Assembly: GCA_016845175.1 (NCBI GenBank)
Contig: JAERTD010000014.1
Coordinates: 1 to 64,000, forward strand
Source of the DNA: Bacteroidota bacterium
Lineage (GTDB): Bacteria; Bacteroidota; Bacteroidia; Bacteroidales; F082
Direction of reading: 5' to 3'
DNA length: 64,000 nt
Positions within the stretch are counted from its first letter, which is position 1. The number at the start of each line of letters is the position of its first letter. The position numbers and the translations under genes were made by a program. Positions 1 to 8,037 of the stretch are shown here, one piece after another. The notes below the pieces were generated by a model. That model worked only from the letters and a program-made list of their open reading frames with translations, searched no databases and was not told the DNA's origin.

Positions 1-324
1 GCCTTTTTGGATATCAATCCCTTGGCTAAGGGACATACTTTGGTTATACCCAAGAAAGAGATCGATTATATCCTGGATATCGAGGATGAGCTCTACAAAT
101 CATTGTTTGCTTTTGCTAAGAAAGTGGGCATTGCCATCGAAAAAGTGGTGGAATGCAAACGTATGGGTATCACCGTGATTGGATTGGAGGTTCCCCATGC
201 CCATATACATCTGATTCCCATTAATTCGATTTATGATATGGATTTCAAACAACCTAAGTTGAAGTTTAGTCATGAGGAGTTTGAGCAGTTAGCCAATGAG
301 ATTCGAAATATCTATAGCTTCTAG
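1..324 (+). CDS. HIT family protein (5' end outside window)
   Basis: The reading frame is open from the first base, so the start lies upstream; 107 C-terminal residues are visible. HIT (histidine triad) proteins are small nucleotide-binding hydrolases of about 130 residues acting on nucleoside phosphoramidates or dinucleotides. The motif HAHIHLIPI, near residue 67 of the visible part, is the H-x-H-x-H triad with the catalytic middle histidine, and the upstream GHTLVIPK is the usual helix-loop preceding it. About 20-25 N-terminal residues are missing. An internal TTG at position 7 is not a credible start because the conserved fold begins before it. The exact substrate cannot be told from sequence. 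Confidence 0.9.
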   Translation, partial: AFLDINPLAKGHTLVIPKKEIDYILDIEDELYKSLFAFAKKVGIAIEKVVECKRMGITVIGLEVPHAHIHLIPINSIYDMDFKQPKLKFSHEEFEQLANEIRNIYSF

Positions 325-714
325 TTTGTAAAAACTTGATGGGGTTCTGATAATTGCATGTCCTAATGCCGGACAGGCATTTACTTTTCATGACAAGAAA
401 AACAAACAAAAGAGTCAAGAAAAAACGAAGCTATTTGTCCATAGTGACTGCACACGCCCGCCGTTTTTTCGGGACAACGCTCTCATAAGGGGTTTCCTTG
501 AAATTCTTCAGTTAAATTAAGAAAAGCGAAGCCTCCCTGCATCGCTTTCGTATAGCTTCAGCCGAGCAAAAATGGAGTTAGGTTTCTCGCAAGGGAGTCA
601 TCGTATAATTCCAATCGTCCAATGACTATTTACCATCAATTACTCCGTCCATCAGGTTGGGGATCATGAAATATACCTAAGTGGTAATAGTAACAATGGG
701 ATTACAAGATCTAA
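325..714. repeat. Gene-free spacer with a decayed interspersed-repeat-like element
   Basis: No convincing gene lies in these 390 bases. Positions about 358-600 resemble, from memory, intergenic elements common in Bacteroidota: a GCCGGACAGGC box (369-379), a degenerate inverted repeat around CTTTTCATGACAAGAAAA (386-403), an AAAAGAGTCAAG box (410-421) and a GTTTTTTCGGGACAACGC segment (462-479). The two halves around the centre are imperfect, consistent with decay. The function of such elements is unknown. Without a genome-wide comparison the family assignment is an inference. Confidence 0.4.
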
Positions 715-2616
715 TTAATAAGCCCTGTCATTACGGCCTTCAATGTAGTTGATAAAAGACTGGTTCACTACCTTATTCCCTCCGGGTGTAGGATAATCAC
801 CGGTGAAATACCAATCTCCTGTATGATTGGGGATGGCGGCATGCAAGCTTTCAATATTCTGATAAATGATCTGGACTTCAGCTTTAATTCCAGGTGCTTT
901 GACCAATTGAGCAATTTTGTCTGAAATCTGATTGGCTGAAAAGGGTTTGTAAATCTCTTTCACATAATTTACCACCTCTTCTTTGGGTAGATTCTGTTGT
1001 GCTTTGGATTTATTATAAACCTCATTAATGATATGTTCCTGATGGGTTTCCTTAAGCAAGGCAATGGCTGCTTTAAAGGCAACAAAATCATTTAGCTTGG
1101 CCATATCGATTCCATAACAATCGGGATACCTGATCTGGGGTGCAGAAGAAACAATTATGATTTTCTTCGGACTGAGTCGGTCTAAAATCCTGATAATACT
1201 TTGTCGGAGAGTTGTTCCCCTTACAATGGAATCATCCAATACCACCAGTGTGTCTGTCTGGTTATCAACCAAACCATAAGTTACATCATATACGTGGGTC
1301 ACCAGGTCATCCCTTTGATTGTCCTGTGTGATAAACGTTCTAAGTTTGGCATCCTTAACCGCAATGGCTTCCACCCTGGGTTTGCAATTCAGCAATTTGG
1401 TCAGTTCCTTGTCTGAAAGGGATTCCTTATTCTTTAGTATTTTTTCGATGGCCTGTTCTGAGGTAAATTCATTGATCCGGTCCATCAGTCCTTGAAAGGC
1501 CACTGAAGCTGTGTTGGGAATATAGGAAAAGATGGTATGCCCCAGATCATAATTGATGGCTTCAAGAATGGTATCACCCAATGACCAGCCCAGTTTTTTT
1601 CTTTCCTGATAGATGTCTTTATCGGTACCCCTCGAAAAATAGATGCGTTCGAATGAACATGCTTTGACGGGTATGGGGTCAACAAAGCGGGCATTTTGAA
1701 TACTGCCGTTTTTCTTGATAATTAATGCATGACCGGGTTCAATCTCTTTTACGTCTTCAATATTAACATTAAAGGTGGTTTGGATAACAGGTCGTTCTGA
1801 GGCTGCCACAATAACCTCATCATCTGCATAGTAAAATGCAGGTCGGATACCTGCCGGATCGCGCATAACAAAGGCATCACCATGTCCCATCAAGCCACCA
1901 ATAACATAGCCGCCATCCCAGCGCTTGGCTGAATCCTTCAATATTTGCAACACATCCAATTGCTTTGAGATTTGCCCGGTGGTTTCAATTTTTGAGAATC
2001 CTTCTTCTTTGAGACTTCGGTATAGTTTTTCGTTTTCCTCATCCAGAAAGTGACCAATTTTTTCCAGTACGGTTACCGTATCAGAGGTTTCAACAGGAAA
2101 CTGTCCGAGTTCAACCAGTGTTTCGAACAACTCAGCGTTGTTGGTCATATTGAAATTACCAGCAAGTACCAGATTGCGGGTTTTCCAGTTGTTTGCCCTT
2201 ACCAGAGGGTGGAGGTTTTGAATGGAATGCCCACCGAAGGTGCCATATCTTAGGTGTCCCAAAAACAATTCACCAGTAAAATCCACATGGTTTTTAAGCC
2301 AGTTGGTATCCATTAATCGTTTGGGGTTGGCCTTGGTTTTTTCTGTCAGCTTATCGTAGATGGTGCTGAATAAATCCTTTATCGGTGCGGCAGTATTGTT
2401 GCGTTGTCTGCTGATATACCTGCGTCCGGGAGGCAGGTCAAATTTAACTTCCGCAATACCAGCGCCATCCTGCCCGCGATTGTGCTGTTTTTGCATTAAA
2501 AGATGCATTTTTTGAAGCCCGTAAACGGAAGTGCCATATTTGGCAAGATAATACTCCAATGGCTTCAGTAATCGAACCATCGCAATACCACATTCATGAT
2601 TTATTTTGTCGCTCAT
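715..2616 (-). CDS. Amidophosphoribosyltransferase-like protein (long Bacteroidota form)
   Basis: PurF-type enzymes transfer ammonia from glutamine to PRPP, the first step of purine synthesis. The N-terminal class II glutaminase has Cys9 in HECGIA as the putative nucleophile after propeptide removal, RGQDGAG at about 47-53 and GHLRYGT at 120-126. The C-terminal phosphoribosyltransferase carries the PRPP loop VVLDDSIVRGTT at residues 458-469, and CSFERIYFSRG at 320-330 is also PurF-like. At 633 residues it is over 100 longer than ordinary PurF, and the usual PDSG-type segment reads IPNTA. Some Bacteroidota carry such a long paralogue beside normal PurF, so it could be the paralogue rather than the main enzyme. 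It is divergent from the acetyltransferase gene. Confidence 0.85.
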   Translation of the reverse strand: MSDKINHECGIAMVRLLKPLEYYLAKYGTSVYGLQKMHLLMQKQHNRGQDGAGIAEVKFDLPPGRRYISRQRNNTAAPIKDLFSTIYDKLTEKTKANPKRLMDTNWLKNHVDFTGELFLGHLRYGTFGGHSIQNLHPLVRANNWKTRNLVLAGNFNMTNNAELFETLVELGQFPVETSDTVTVLEKIGHFLDEENEKLYRSLKEEGFSKIETTGQISKQLDVLQILKDSAKRWDGGYVIGGLMGHGDAFVMRDPAGIRPAFYYADDEVIVAASERPVIQTTFNVNIEDVKEIEPGHALIIKKNGSIQNARFVDPIPVKACSFERIYFSRGTDKDIYQERKKLGWSLGDTILEAINYDLGHTIFSYIPNTASVAFQGLMDRINEFTSEQAIEKILKNKESLSDKELTKLLNCKPRVEAIAVKDAKLRTFITQDNQRDDLVTHVYDVTYGLVDNQTDTLVVLDDSIVRGTTLRQSIIRILDRLSPKKIIIVSSAPQIRYPDCYGIDMAKLNDFVAFKAAIALLKETHQEHIINEVYNKSKAQQNLPKEEVVNYVKEIYKPFSANQISDKIAQLVKAPGIKAEVQIIYQNIESLHAAIPNHTGDWYFTGDYPTPGGNKVVNQSFINYIEGRNDRAY

Positions 2617-2632
2617 GGTTTGGTAGAATGAT

Positions 2633-2640
2633 TATTTTTG
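2633..2640 (+). promoter_or_regulatory. -7 promoter element (TATTTTTG) for the GNAT gene
   Basis: Exact TAnnTTTG match, 31 bases upstream of the ATG at 2672, giving a leader of roughly 25 bases. No clear -33 box. Confidence 0.4.
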
Positions 2641-2654
2641 TTCCGGATGATTTG

Positions 2655-2662
2655 CAAAACTA
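2655..2662 (-). promoter_or_regulatory. -7 promoter element (TAGTTTTG) for the PurF-like gene
   Basis: Exact match to the Bacteroidota sigma-ABfr -7 consensus TAnnTTTG on the minus strand, 38 bases upstream of the ATG. It overlaps the divergent acetyltransferase promoter region. No clear -33 box. Confidence 0.4.
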
Positions 2663-2671
2663 TTAAAAAAG

Positions 2672-3127
2672 ATGGTACGCGTAAGATTAGCTAGTGAGGA
2701 GGAACTGGAAACCATTGTAGATTTTCAATTGAAAATGGCGCTGGAAACCGAGAACATGAAACTGGACGAAAAGACTTTGTTTGATGGAGTGCAGGCTGTT
2801 TTTTTGGATCCGAAAAAAGGGAAATATCTGGTTGCGGAATTTGAGGACCAGATAGCAGCTTCCATGATGATTACCCATGAATGGAGTGATTGGCGCAACA
2901 AGTGGATTTTCTGGCTGCAATCGGTATATGTACGTCCCGAATTCAGAGGAAAAGGTGTATTCAGAGAGCTTTATGAACACATACAACTGGTGGCCCAAAG
3001 TGATGACCGGGTGGGTGGACTGAGATTATATGTGGATAAAAACAATCAGGCTGCAGCAGAAGTGTATAAAGCTGTAGGTATGGATGGTGAACACTATAAG
3101 CTCTTTGAATGGATGAAAAAAGAATAA
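2672..3127 (+). CDS. GNAT family N-acetyltransferase
   Basis: A 151-residue GCN5-related acetyltransferase that moves acetyl from acetyl-CoA to an amine. The acetyl-CoA binding signature is VRPEFRGKGVFRELYEHI at about residues 88-105, and the C-terminal beta-strand region LRLYVDKNNQAAAEVYKAVG (about 112-131) is the standard GNAT motif B where a helix packs against the cofactor. The length is typical. The ATG follows a TAnnTTTG promoter element. The substrate cannot be predicted, and the neighbours (PurF-like enzyme, dipeptidase) give no firm hint. Confidence 0.9.
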   Translation: MVRVRLASEEELETIVDFQLKMALETENMKLDEKTLFDGVQAVFLDPKKGKYLVAEFEDQIAASMMITHEWSDWRNKWIFWLQSVYVRPEFRGKGVFRELYEHIQLVAQSDDRVGGLRLYVDKNNQAAAEVYKAVGMDGEHYKLFEWMKKE

Positions 3128-3173
3128 TACTTGTCTTGCCTAAACCATATTTAAAGTACTAAACTAAGATATT

Positions 3174-4781
3174 ATGAAAGTATTCAAAAAGATTCTTGTG
3201 CTAAGTGCAATTGGTGTGATCTTGCCCTGGCTGGCCTTGGCCCAAACAGGTGACAAAAGTGACTGGGTAGCTGGTGTCCCTGATGCCTGTACCTCCATAA
3301 CCCTTGGCAAGCTGGCTACTGCTGATGGATCCGTCATCACCTCACATACGGATGACAGCCACAGAACCCGTTCCTGGATAGATATCGTGCCACCCATGGT
3401 TCATAAAAAAGGGGATATGGTACCCATGTACAAAAGGGTGAAGAATGATTCACTGGCTATGCCTGCCTATGCACATGTTAAAGTGGGAGAAATTCCTCAG
3501 GTATCTAAAACCTATGGTTATATCAATACCGCTTATCCAAGCCTTAACCGGCACCAGCTTGGTATTGGCGAATCAACCTTTGGGGGTCGTGATGAACTGC
3601 AAAGTGACGAAGGTCTAATCGATTGCCAACGTTTGTGCCAGCTCATGCTGGAAAGAGAAACCACTGCCAGGGGTGCCATTAAGCTGGCTGGAGAATTATT
3701 GGAAAAATATGGATGGAATGACTATGGTGAAGCACTTACCATAGCCGATAAAAATGAAGTGTGGCATTTTGAGGTGGTAGGCCCCGGTAAAGGTAAGGTT
3801 GGTGCGGTTTGGGTAGCCCAGCGCGTACCTGATGATCATGTCTCGGTAAATGTAAATGCCAGTACCATAAAAGAGATTAATCTCAAGGATAAGGACTATT
3901 TTATGGCTTCTAAGAATGTATTTCAAGTGGCTGAGGACAATGGTTGGTGGGACCCTGAAAAAGAGAGCTTCCGCTTCTGTTATGCTTACGCACCGGGAAG
4001 CAGAACATCTTTTGCCTCACGTCGCAGAGAGTGGCGTGTGTTTGATTTGTTAGCGCCTTCGCTGAAACTGGACCCCAATGCTGAAAACTATCCTTTTTCG
4101 GTAAAACCGGATACCCTGGTTACCATGGAAAAGCTCATTTCTGTTTTCAGAGACTATTATCAGGACACTCCTTTCGATATGCGTAAGACCCTGACAGTTA
4201 AAGATGAAAATGGAATGGAAGTAATCTCTCCATTGGCCAATCCACATATGCCTTATGATGCCAACAAACTCCATAAGATTAATGGAGGCTGGGGATGGCT
4301 TGGTGAACGAACCATAGCCAGATGGTATACCATGTATGCTACTATCATTCAATTACGCGATTGGTTGCCAGATGAAATTGGTGGTGTGGAATGGCTGGCC
4401 ATGGATAATGTGGCTTCTTCCATTTATGTCCCAATCTATGGATCGGTCACTGATTTGCCCGATTATTACAAAACCCCCGGACGCATCAATGGATATACTT
4501 TAAAATCAGCCTGGTGGATTTTTAACCGCCTGGGAACCCTAACAGCCCAGCGGTGGGGAGATATGCATAAGGATGTGGACGCCATATGGTTTCCCATGCA
4601 AAGCGATTTTATCAATCAATTGCCTTCCATAGATAAGCAGGCTTTGGAATTGTATAATAAAGACCCAGAGAAAGCTATTCAGTTCATGAATGATTATTCC
4701 AATAAAAAGGGGATTATAGTGATGGAAAAGGCCATTGAGATGGGAGATATGCTATGGACCAAGTATGATGAAAAATTCTAA
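3174..4781 (+). CDS. C69 family dipeptidase, secreted
   Basis: A 535-residue Ntn-type peptidase of family C69 (formerly U34), dipeptidases that cleave short peptides. Residues 1-23 form a signal peptide ending in LALA, so the enzyme is exported to the periplasm or beyond. Cys39 in DACTSITLGK is the expected nucleophile exposed by propeptide removal, followed by the family segment TADGSVITSHTDD. Its last four bases overlap the convergent zinc-ribbon gene. It fits the peptide-using lifestyle suggested by the DPP11-like peptidase at 23 kb. Family assignment is firm; substrate preference is unknown. Confidence 0.9.
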   Translation: MKVFKKILVLSAIGVILPWLALAQTGDKSDWVAGVPDACTSITLGKLATADGSVITSHTDDSHRTRSWIDIVPPMVHKKGDMVPMYKRVKNDSLAMPAYAHVKVGEIPQVSKTYGYINTAYPSLNRHQLGIGESTFGGRDELQSDEGLIDCQRLCQLMLERETTARGAIKLAGELLEKYGWNDYGEALTIADKNEVWHFEVVGPGKGKVGAVWVAQRVPDDHVSVNVNASTIKEINLKDKDYFMASKNVFQVAEDNGWWDPEKESFRFCYAYAPGSRTSFASRRREWRVFDLLAPSLKLDPNAENYPFSVKPDTLVTMEKLISVFRDYYQDTPFDMRKTLTVKDENGMEVISPLANPHMPYDANKLHKINGGWGWLGERTIARWYTMYATIIQLRDWLPDEIGGVEWLAMDNVASSIYVPIYGSVTDLPDYYKTPGRINGYTLKSAWWIFNRLGTLTAQRWGDMHKDVDAIWFPMQSDFINQLPSIDKQALELYNKDPEKAIQFMNDYSNKKGIIVMEKAIEMGDMLWTKYDEKF

Positions 4782-5032
4782 AGAGCCTGGGCGCCTTTTC
4801 TGATTTCATCTTCGTATTGCTCTTTATTGATATACTGGCCATTGTTACATATGGGGCAATAATTAACGTATTCCGTTTTATATGGTGCTACAGGGAGGAA
4901 AAACAAGGTAATAAAATGCTGCTTTCTTTCCATAATCCATGCGGATGTATTGTTACAATGCCCGCAATGCTCTGATTGTCGCCGGCGGTATTTCTTCGAT
5001 TTTATATGTCCTGCTCCTGCAATGATTATCAT
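4778..5032 (-). CDS. Zinc-ribbon domain protein
   Basis: An 84-residue protein with two cysteine pairs, CGHC at residues 23-26 and CPIC at 59-62, spaced as a zinc ribbon around a hydrophobic segment (HFITLFFLPVAPYKTEYV). This is the layout of the small Bacteroidota zinc_ribbon proteins of unknown function. The longer open frame to 5191 is rejected as start because residues before MIIIAGAG overlap prpD and look like antisense sequence. The chosen ATG lies five bases after the prpD stop, so the two are probably co-transcribed. Confidence 0.75.
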   Translation of the reverse strand: MIIIAGAGHIKSKKYRRRQSEHCGHCNNTSAWIMERKQHFITLFFLPVAPYKTEYVNYCPICNNGQYINKEQYEDEIRKGAQAL

Positions 5033-5036
5033 AAGC

Positions 5037-6326
5037 CTAAGAATCCATATAATTCGTCCATAAATCCTTTTTACTGTTGGGTACCAGACTATAGAATTTA
5101 TTCTGAAGTTCTTCATCTGATGCTGGCTGGTGTGCATCCCACGGAGCATCAGTTTCCTCATGTGAAAAATGTCGACCTTCCGATAATGCAATGCTTACTT
5201 TGGCCGTTAGTCTTTCCGGAAACCCTTGGTCATAGTCAGCCTGAGGTATCAGTTGTATCTTGTCCATGAGTTCTTTTAGAGGCTTTTCGTGCAGGCGTTC
5301 ATCCTTAAATTCTTGTGGGCTTAGCTGATCATAAGTTAATACTGAGGCCAGTGCAAATGGTAAATGGAACTGAGCCATAACGCTGTTGGTAGGGTAGGCT
5401 CTGTCAACCAAATCGATGGCTCGTGTAAAAATCTGTACATGGATAGTATTGATTTCTGTAGAATCAAATGCATGCTGTTTTTTGAGTTGTGAAGCTGCTT
5501 TTATGGCTGCATGCAACCACCGACAGCAGGCATAGGGTTTAAAATAATTTGAGCTGATAAGCCATTCTTCGCCCAATTTCCGGAGCAGTTCCTCATTGTG
5601 ATACAAGGGATGTTCATCCACAAACAACCAGGGGCCTGCAAAACCCTTACTGGCCATTAGTGACGATTGGAAACCTGATTGAACTGCCCAGGCCACACCC
5701 TCTTTCGACATGGCACCGGTACTGACATCTGTGGAGCCTCCCAACATATTAGGTCCCAGAAGATAGGCATTACTCAGTGCATGCATGCATTGTTCTGGTT
5801 TTAAACCCAAAAGAATAGATGCCGTAGTGGCAGCCCCCAAGGCTCCCCATTTCCCACTGGAGTATGAATTGATATGTTCCTTATTCCTTGAGCCACTGAA
5901 GCGACAAGCCATCTCATAGCCGAGAACTATGGCGTAAAGAATTTCTTGTCGGGTTTTGTTTAGATATTCTCCCAAACACATGGCTATCGGGATCACCACA
6001 CTTGCTGGATGCCCAACAGCATAACGATGTCCTTCATCAAAATCTGTAGAGCTGACTGCCAGGCTATTAAAGAAGATGGCCCCTCCCAGGCTGCTATTGG
6101 TGTCAAGACCCCAAATTTGATGATTCCCTTTGCCAAATAGTGAGTTCTTTTGCTGGAAGGCTGCCTGAAAAGCTTCAGTTTTTATCCCGGCGAAGGCTAC
6201 ACCAATGGTATCGGCCAGGACACGTTTGGCCTGATGGTATATACCATCACTAAGCTCATGAGAGCTTTCGGATATGAATTGAGCCAGTTGAAATAAGACG
6301 GGAGCCCTTTCCTTAAATGCATTCAT
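5037..6326 (-). CDS. MmgE/PrpD family protein
   Basis: A 429-residue member of the MmgE/PrpD fold, which includes 2-methylcitrate dehydratase (propionate breakdown), cis-aconitate decarboxylase and others. The recognisable parts are the N-terminal all-helical domain with DTIGVAFAG near residues 40-48, FNSLAVSSTDFDEGHRYAVG at about 86-105 and the GHPASVVIP segment, and a C-terminal alpha/beta domain with FKPYACCRWLH at about 262-272. No other methylcitrate-cycle gene (prpB, prpC) is adjacent, so 2-methylcitrate is not assured as substrate. It is divergent from a YfcC-type carrier that may import its substrate, and its promoter shares an operator-like box with mutAB. Confidence 0.85.
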   Translation of the reverse strand: MNAFKERAPVLFQLAQFISESSHELSDGIYHQAKRVLADTIGVAFAGIKTEAFQAAFQQKNSLFGKGNHQIWGLDTNSSLGGAIFFNSLAVSSTDFDEGHRYAVGHPASVVIPIAMCLGEYLNKTRQEILYAIVLGYEMACRFSGSRNKEHINSYSSGKWGALGAATTASILLGLKPEQCMHALSNAYLLGPNMLGGSTDVSTGAMSKEGVAWAVQSGFQSSLMASKGFAGPWLFVDEHPLYHNEELLRKLGEEWLISSNYFKPYACCRWLHAAIKAASQLKKQHAFDSTEINTIHVQIFTRAIDLVDRAYPTNSVMAQFHLPFALASVLTYDQLSPQEFKDERLHEKPLKELMDKIQLIPQADYDQGFPERLTAKVSIALSEGRHFSHEETDAPWDAHQPASDEELQNKFYSLVPNSKKDLWTNYMDS

Positions 6327-6330
6327 GCAT

Positions 6331-6358
6331 TAAAAATACACAATTTGTAAGGCTATAT
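6331..6358 (-). promoter_or_regulatory. prpD promoter with palindromic operator-like box
   Basis: On the minus strand, TATTTTTA (6331-6338, 7 of 8 to TAnnTTTG) is immediately downstream of an imperfect palindrome, plus-strand TACACAATTTGTA at 6337-6349, followed by AGGCTATAT (6350-6358). The palindrome plus GGCTATAT box recurs at the mutA promoter (20415-20435) with the same placement relative to the -7 element. The -7 element ends four bases before the ATG, so the message may be nearly leaderless. Confidence 0.55.
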
Positions 6359-6407
6359 TCTATTGTATGGCTGCTAAATGTTTAACCTGATGTTGGGGCT
6401 ATTTATT

Positions 6408-6415
6408 TATCTTTG
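6408..6415 (+). promoter_or_regulatory. -7 promoter element (TATCTTTG) for the YfcC-type carrier
   Basis: Exact TAnnTTTG match 21 bases before the ATG at 6437. It contains the in-frame TTG at 6413, which is therefore unlikely to be a start codon. Confidence 0.45.
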
Positions 6416-6436
6416 GCAGCGCTCAATTCAGATACT

Positions 6437-8032
6437 ATGTTCAAGAAGATTCCCCATACCTATGTGATTGTATTCTTTGCTATTCTTGTGGCAGCCATAT
6501 TAACCTGGATAGTGCCCGGTGGAGAGTTTGACAGAACCTCAACAGTAGTAAACGGTGTGGAAAGAACCATCATTGAAAAAGGTTCCTTTCACTCGGTTGA
6601 CAGTGAGCCTCAAACCTGGCAGGTATTTGCCGCTCTTTTTAAAGGATTCGAAAGACAGGCAGGTATAATCATCTTTATTCTGATGATTGGTGGAGGATTC
6701 TGGATTGTGAATAGCAGCAAGGCCTTAGATATTGGTATCATGCGCTTTCTCAAACGAACCGAATCTTTGGAAAAGAATATAATATTGAAGAAGATAGGGG
6801 TGAACAACCTGATCATTTCGCTTATTATGATACTTTTCAGTGTCTTTGGTGCTGTATTTGGCATGAGTGAGGAAACCATTGCGTTTATCATTATTCTAGT
6901 ACCCTTATCCATATCCATGGGTTATGATTCCATTGTAGGTGTGTGCATGGTATTTGTTTCTGCAGGACTCGGTTTTGCCGGTGCGGTTTTGAATCCTTTT
7001 ACGGTGGGTATCGCTCAGGGGATTGCCGATTTGCCCTTGTTCTCTGGTTTTGAATACCGGCTGTTCATGTGGGTTGTACTGAATGTGGTAGGTATAATAT
7101 GGGTGCTCAGATATGCGCGTAAAATCAAAAGAAATCCCAAAGCTTCGCTTGTTTATGATGATGATGCTTACTGGAGGTCAAGAAAGTCAGATGACATCGA
7201 AAAAATGACGTATTACACACCCAAAATCGCCTGGGGTGTATATGCCTTCATTGCTGTTTGCCTGATGATTTTTACCTGGCAATACCCACTCACAGAGATG
7301 AAAATCGGCAATGCCTCCCTTACGCTTCCCATGTTACCCATCGTAAGTGGTCTGTATATTATTCTGGGATTGTTAAGTCTGAGAAAATCGGTTCACTATT
7401 TTATCCTGAATTTGTTGTTGTTTACCATCCTGTTTTTGGTGGTAGGTGTCATGGGATATGCCTGGTATATTGAAGAGATCGCCAGTCTTTTCTTTGCCAT
7501 GGGGATATTTGCCGGGGTGGCCATGAACTATAGTCCTAACCGCATAACGAAAGAGTTTCTGGAAGGTACAAGGGATATCTTATCGGCAGCACTCATTGTT
7601 GGATTGGCAGGTGGAATTTTGGTGGTACTGGAAGATGGGCGTATCATTGATAGTATACTGCATCACCTGGCTGAATCCATGCAAGGCATGGGTAAGCTGG
7701 GCAGTGTCAGTGTCATGTACGTCATTCAGAATTTTATCAATATCATCATTCCTTCCGGGTCAGCAAAAGCAGCACTTACCATGCCAGTGATGGCTCCCTT
7801 TTCCGATCTTGTGAATTTGTCCAGACAAGCTACGGTAGTGGCTTTCCAGTTGGGAGATGGTTTTACCAATATGATTACACCCACCAGTGGTGTGCTGATA
7901 GGTGTTTTGGGTGTCGCAAAAATTCCCTATGATAAATGGGTCAAATGGATTACACCCTTTATGGTTATACTCATCATTCTGGGATGGTTGCTTTTGATCC
8001 CAACAGTAATGATGGACCTTAACGGGTTTTAG
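6437..8032 (+). CDS. YfcC family (DcuC-like) membrane carrier
   Basis: A 531-residue polytopic membrane protein of the YfcC/DcuC-like anaerobic C4-dicarboxylate carrier superfamily, with about 12 or more hydrophobic helices. The N-terminus TYVIVFFAILVAAILTWIVPGG is characteristic, as are the GMSEETIAF segment after the third helix and the C-terminal IIPSGSAKAALTMP and GDGFTNMITPTSGVL motifs lining the substrate site. The in-frame TTG at 6413 lies inside a promoter -7 element, so the ATG at 6437 is preferred. Divergence from prpD suggests it imports a substrate of that enzyme, but substrates of YfcC proteins vary and are often unknown. It converges on pfkA with a five-base gap. Confidence 0.85.
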   Translation: MFKKIPHTYVIVFFAILVAAILTWIVPGGEFDRTSTVVNGVERTIIEKGSFHSVDSEPQTWQVFAALFKGFERQAGIIIFILMIGGGFWIVNSSKALDIGIMRFLKRTESLEKNIILKKIGVNNLIISLIMILFSVFGAVFGMSEETIAFIIILVPLSISMGYDSIVGVCMVFVSAGLGFAGAVLNPFTVGIAQGIADLPLFSGFEYRLFMWVVLNVVGIIWVLRYARKIKRNPKASLVYDDDAYWRSRKSDDIEKMTYYTPKIAWGVYAFIAVCLMIFTWQYPLTEMKIGNASLTLPMLPIVSGLYIILGLLSLRKSVHYFILNLLLFTILFLVVGVMGYAWYIEEIASLFFAMGIFAGVAMNYSPNRITKEFLEGTRDILSAALIVGLAGGILVVLEDGRIIDSILHHLAESMQGMGKLGSVSVMYVIQNFINIIIPSGSAKAALTMPVMAPFSDLVNLSRQATVVAFQLGDGFTNMITPTSGVLIGVLGVAKIPYDKWVKWITPFMVILIILGWLLLIPTVMMDLNGF

Positions 8033-8037
8033 AGTGT

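Noticed and set aside
5033-5191. N-terminal extension of the zinc-ribbon gene
   Set aside because: Overlaps prpD codons and adds a sequence with no resemblance to the family.
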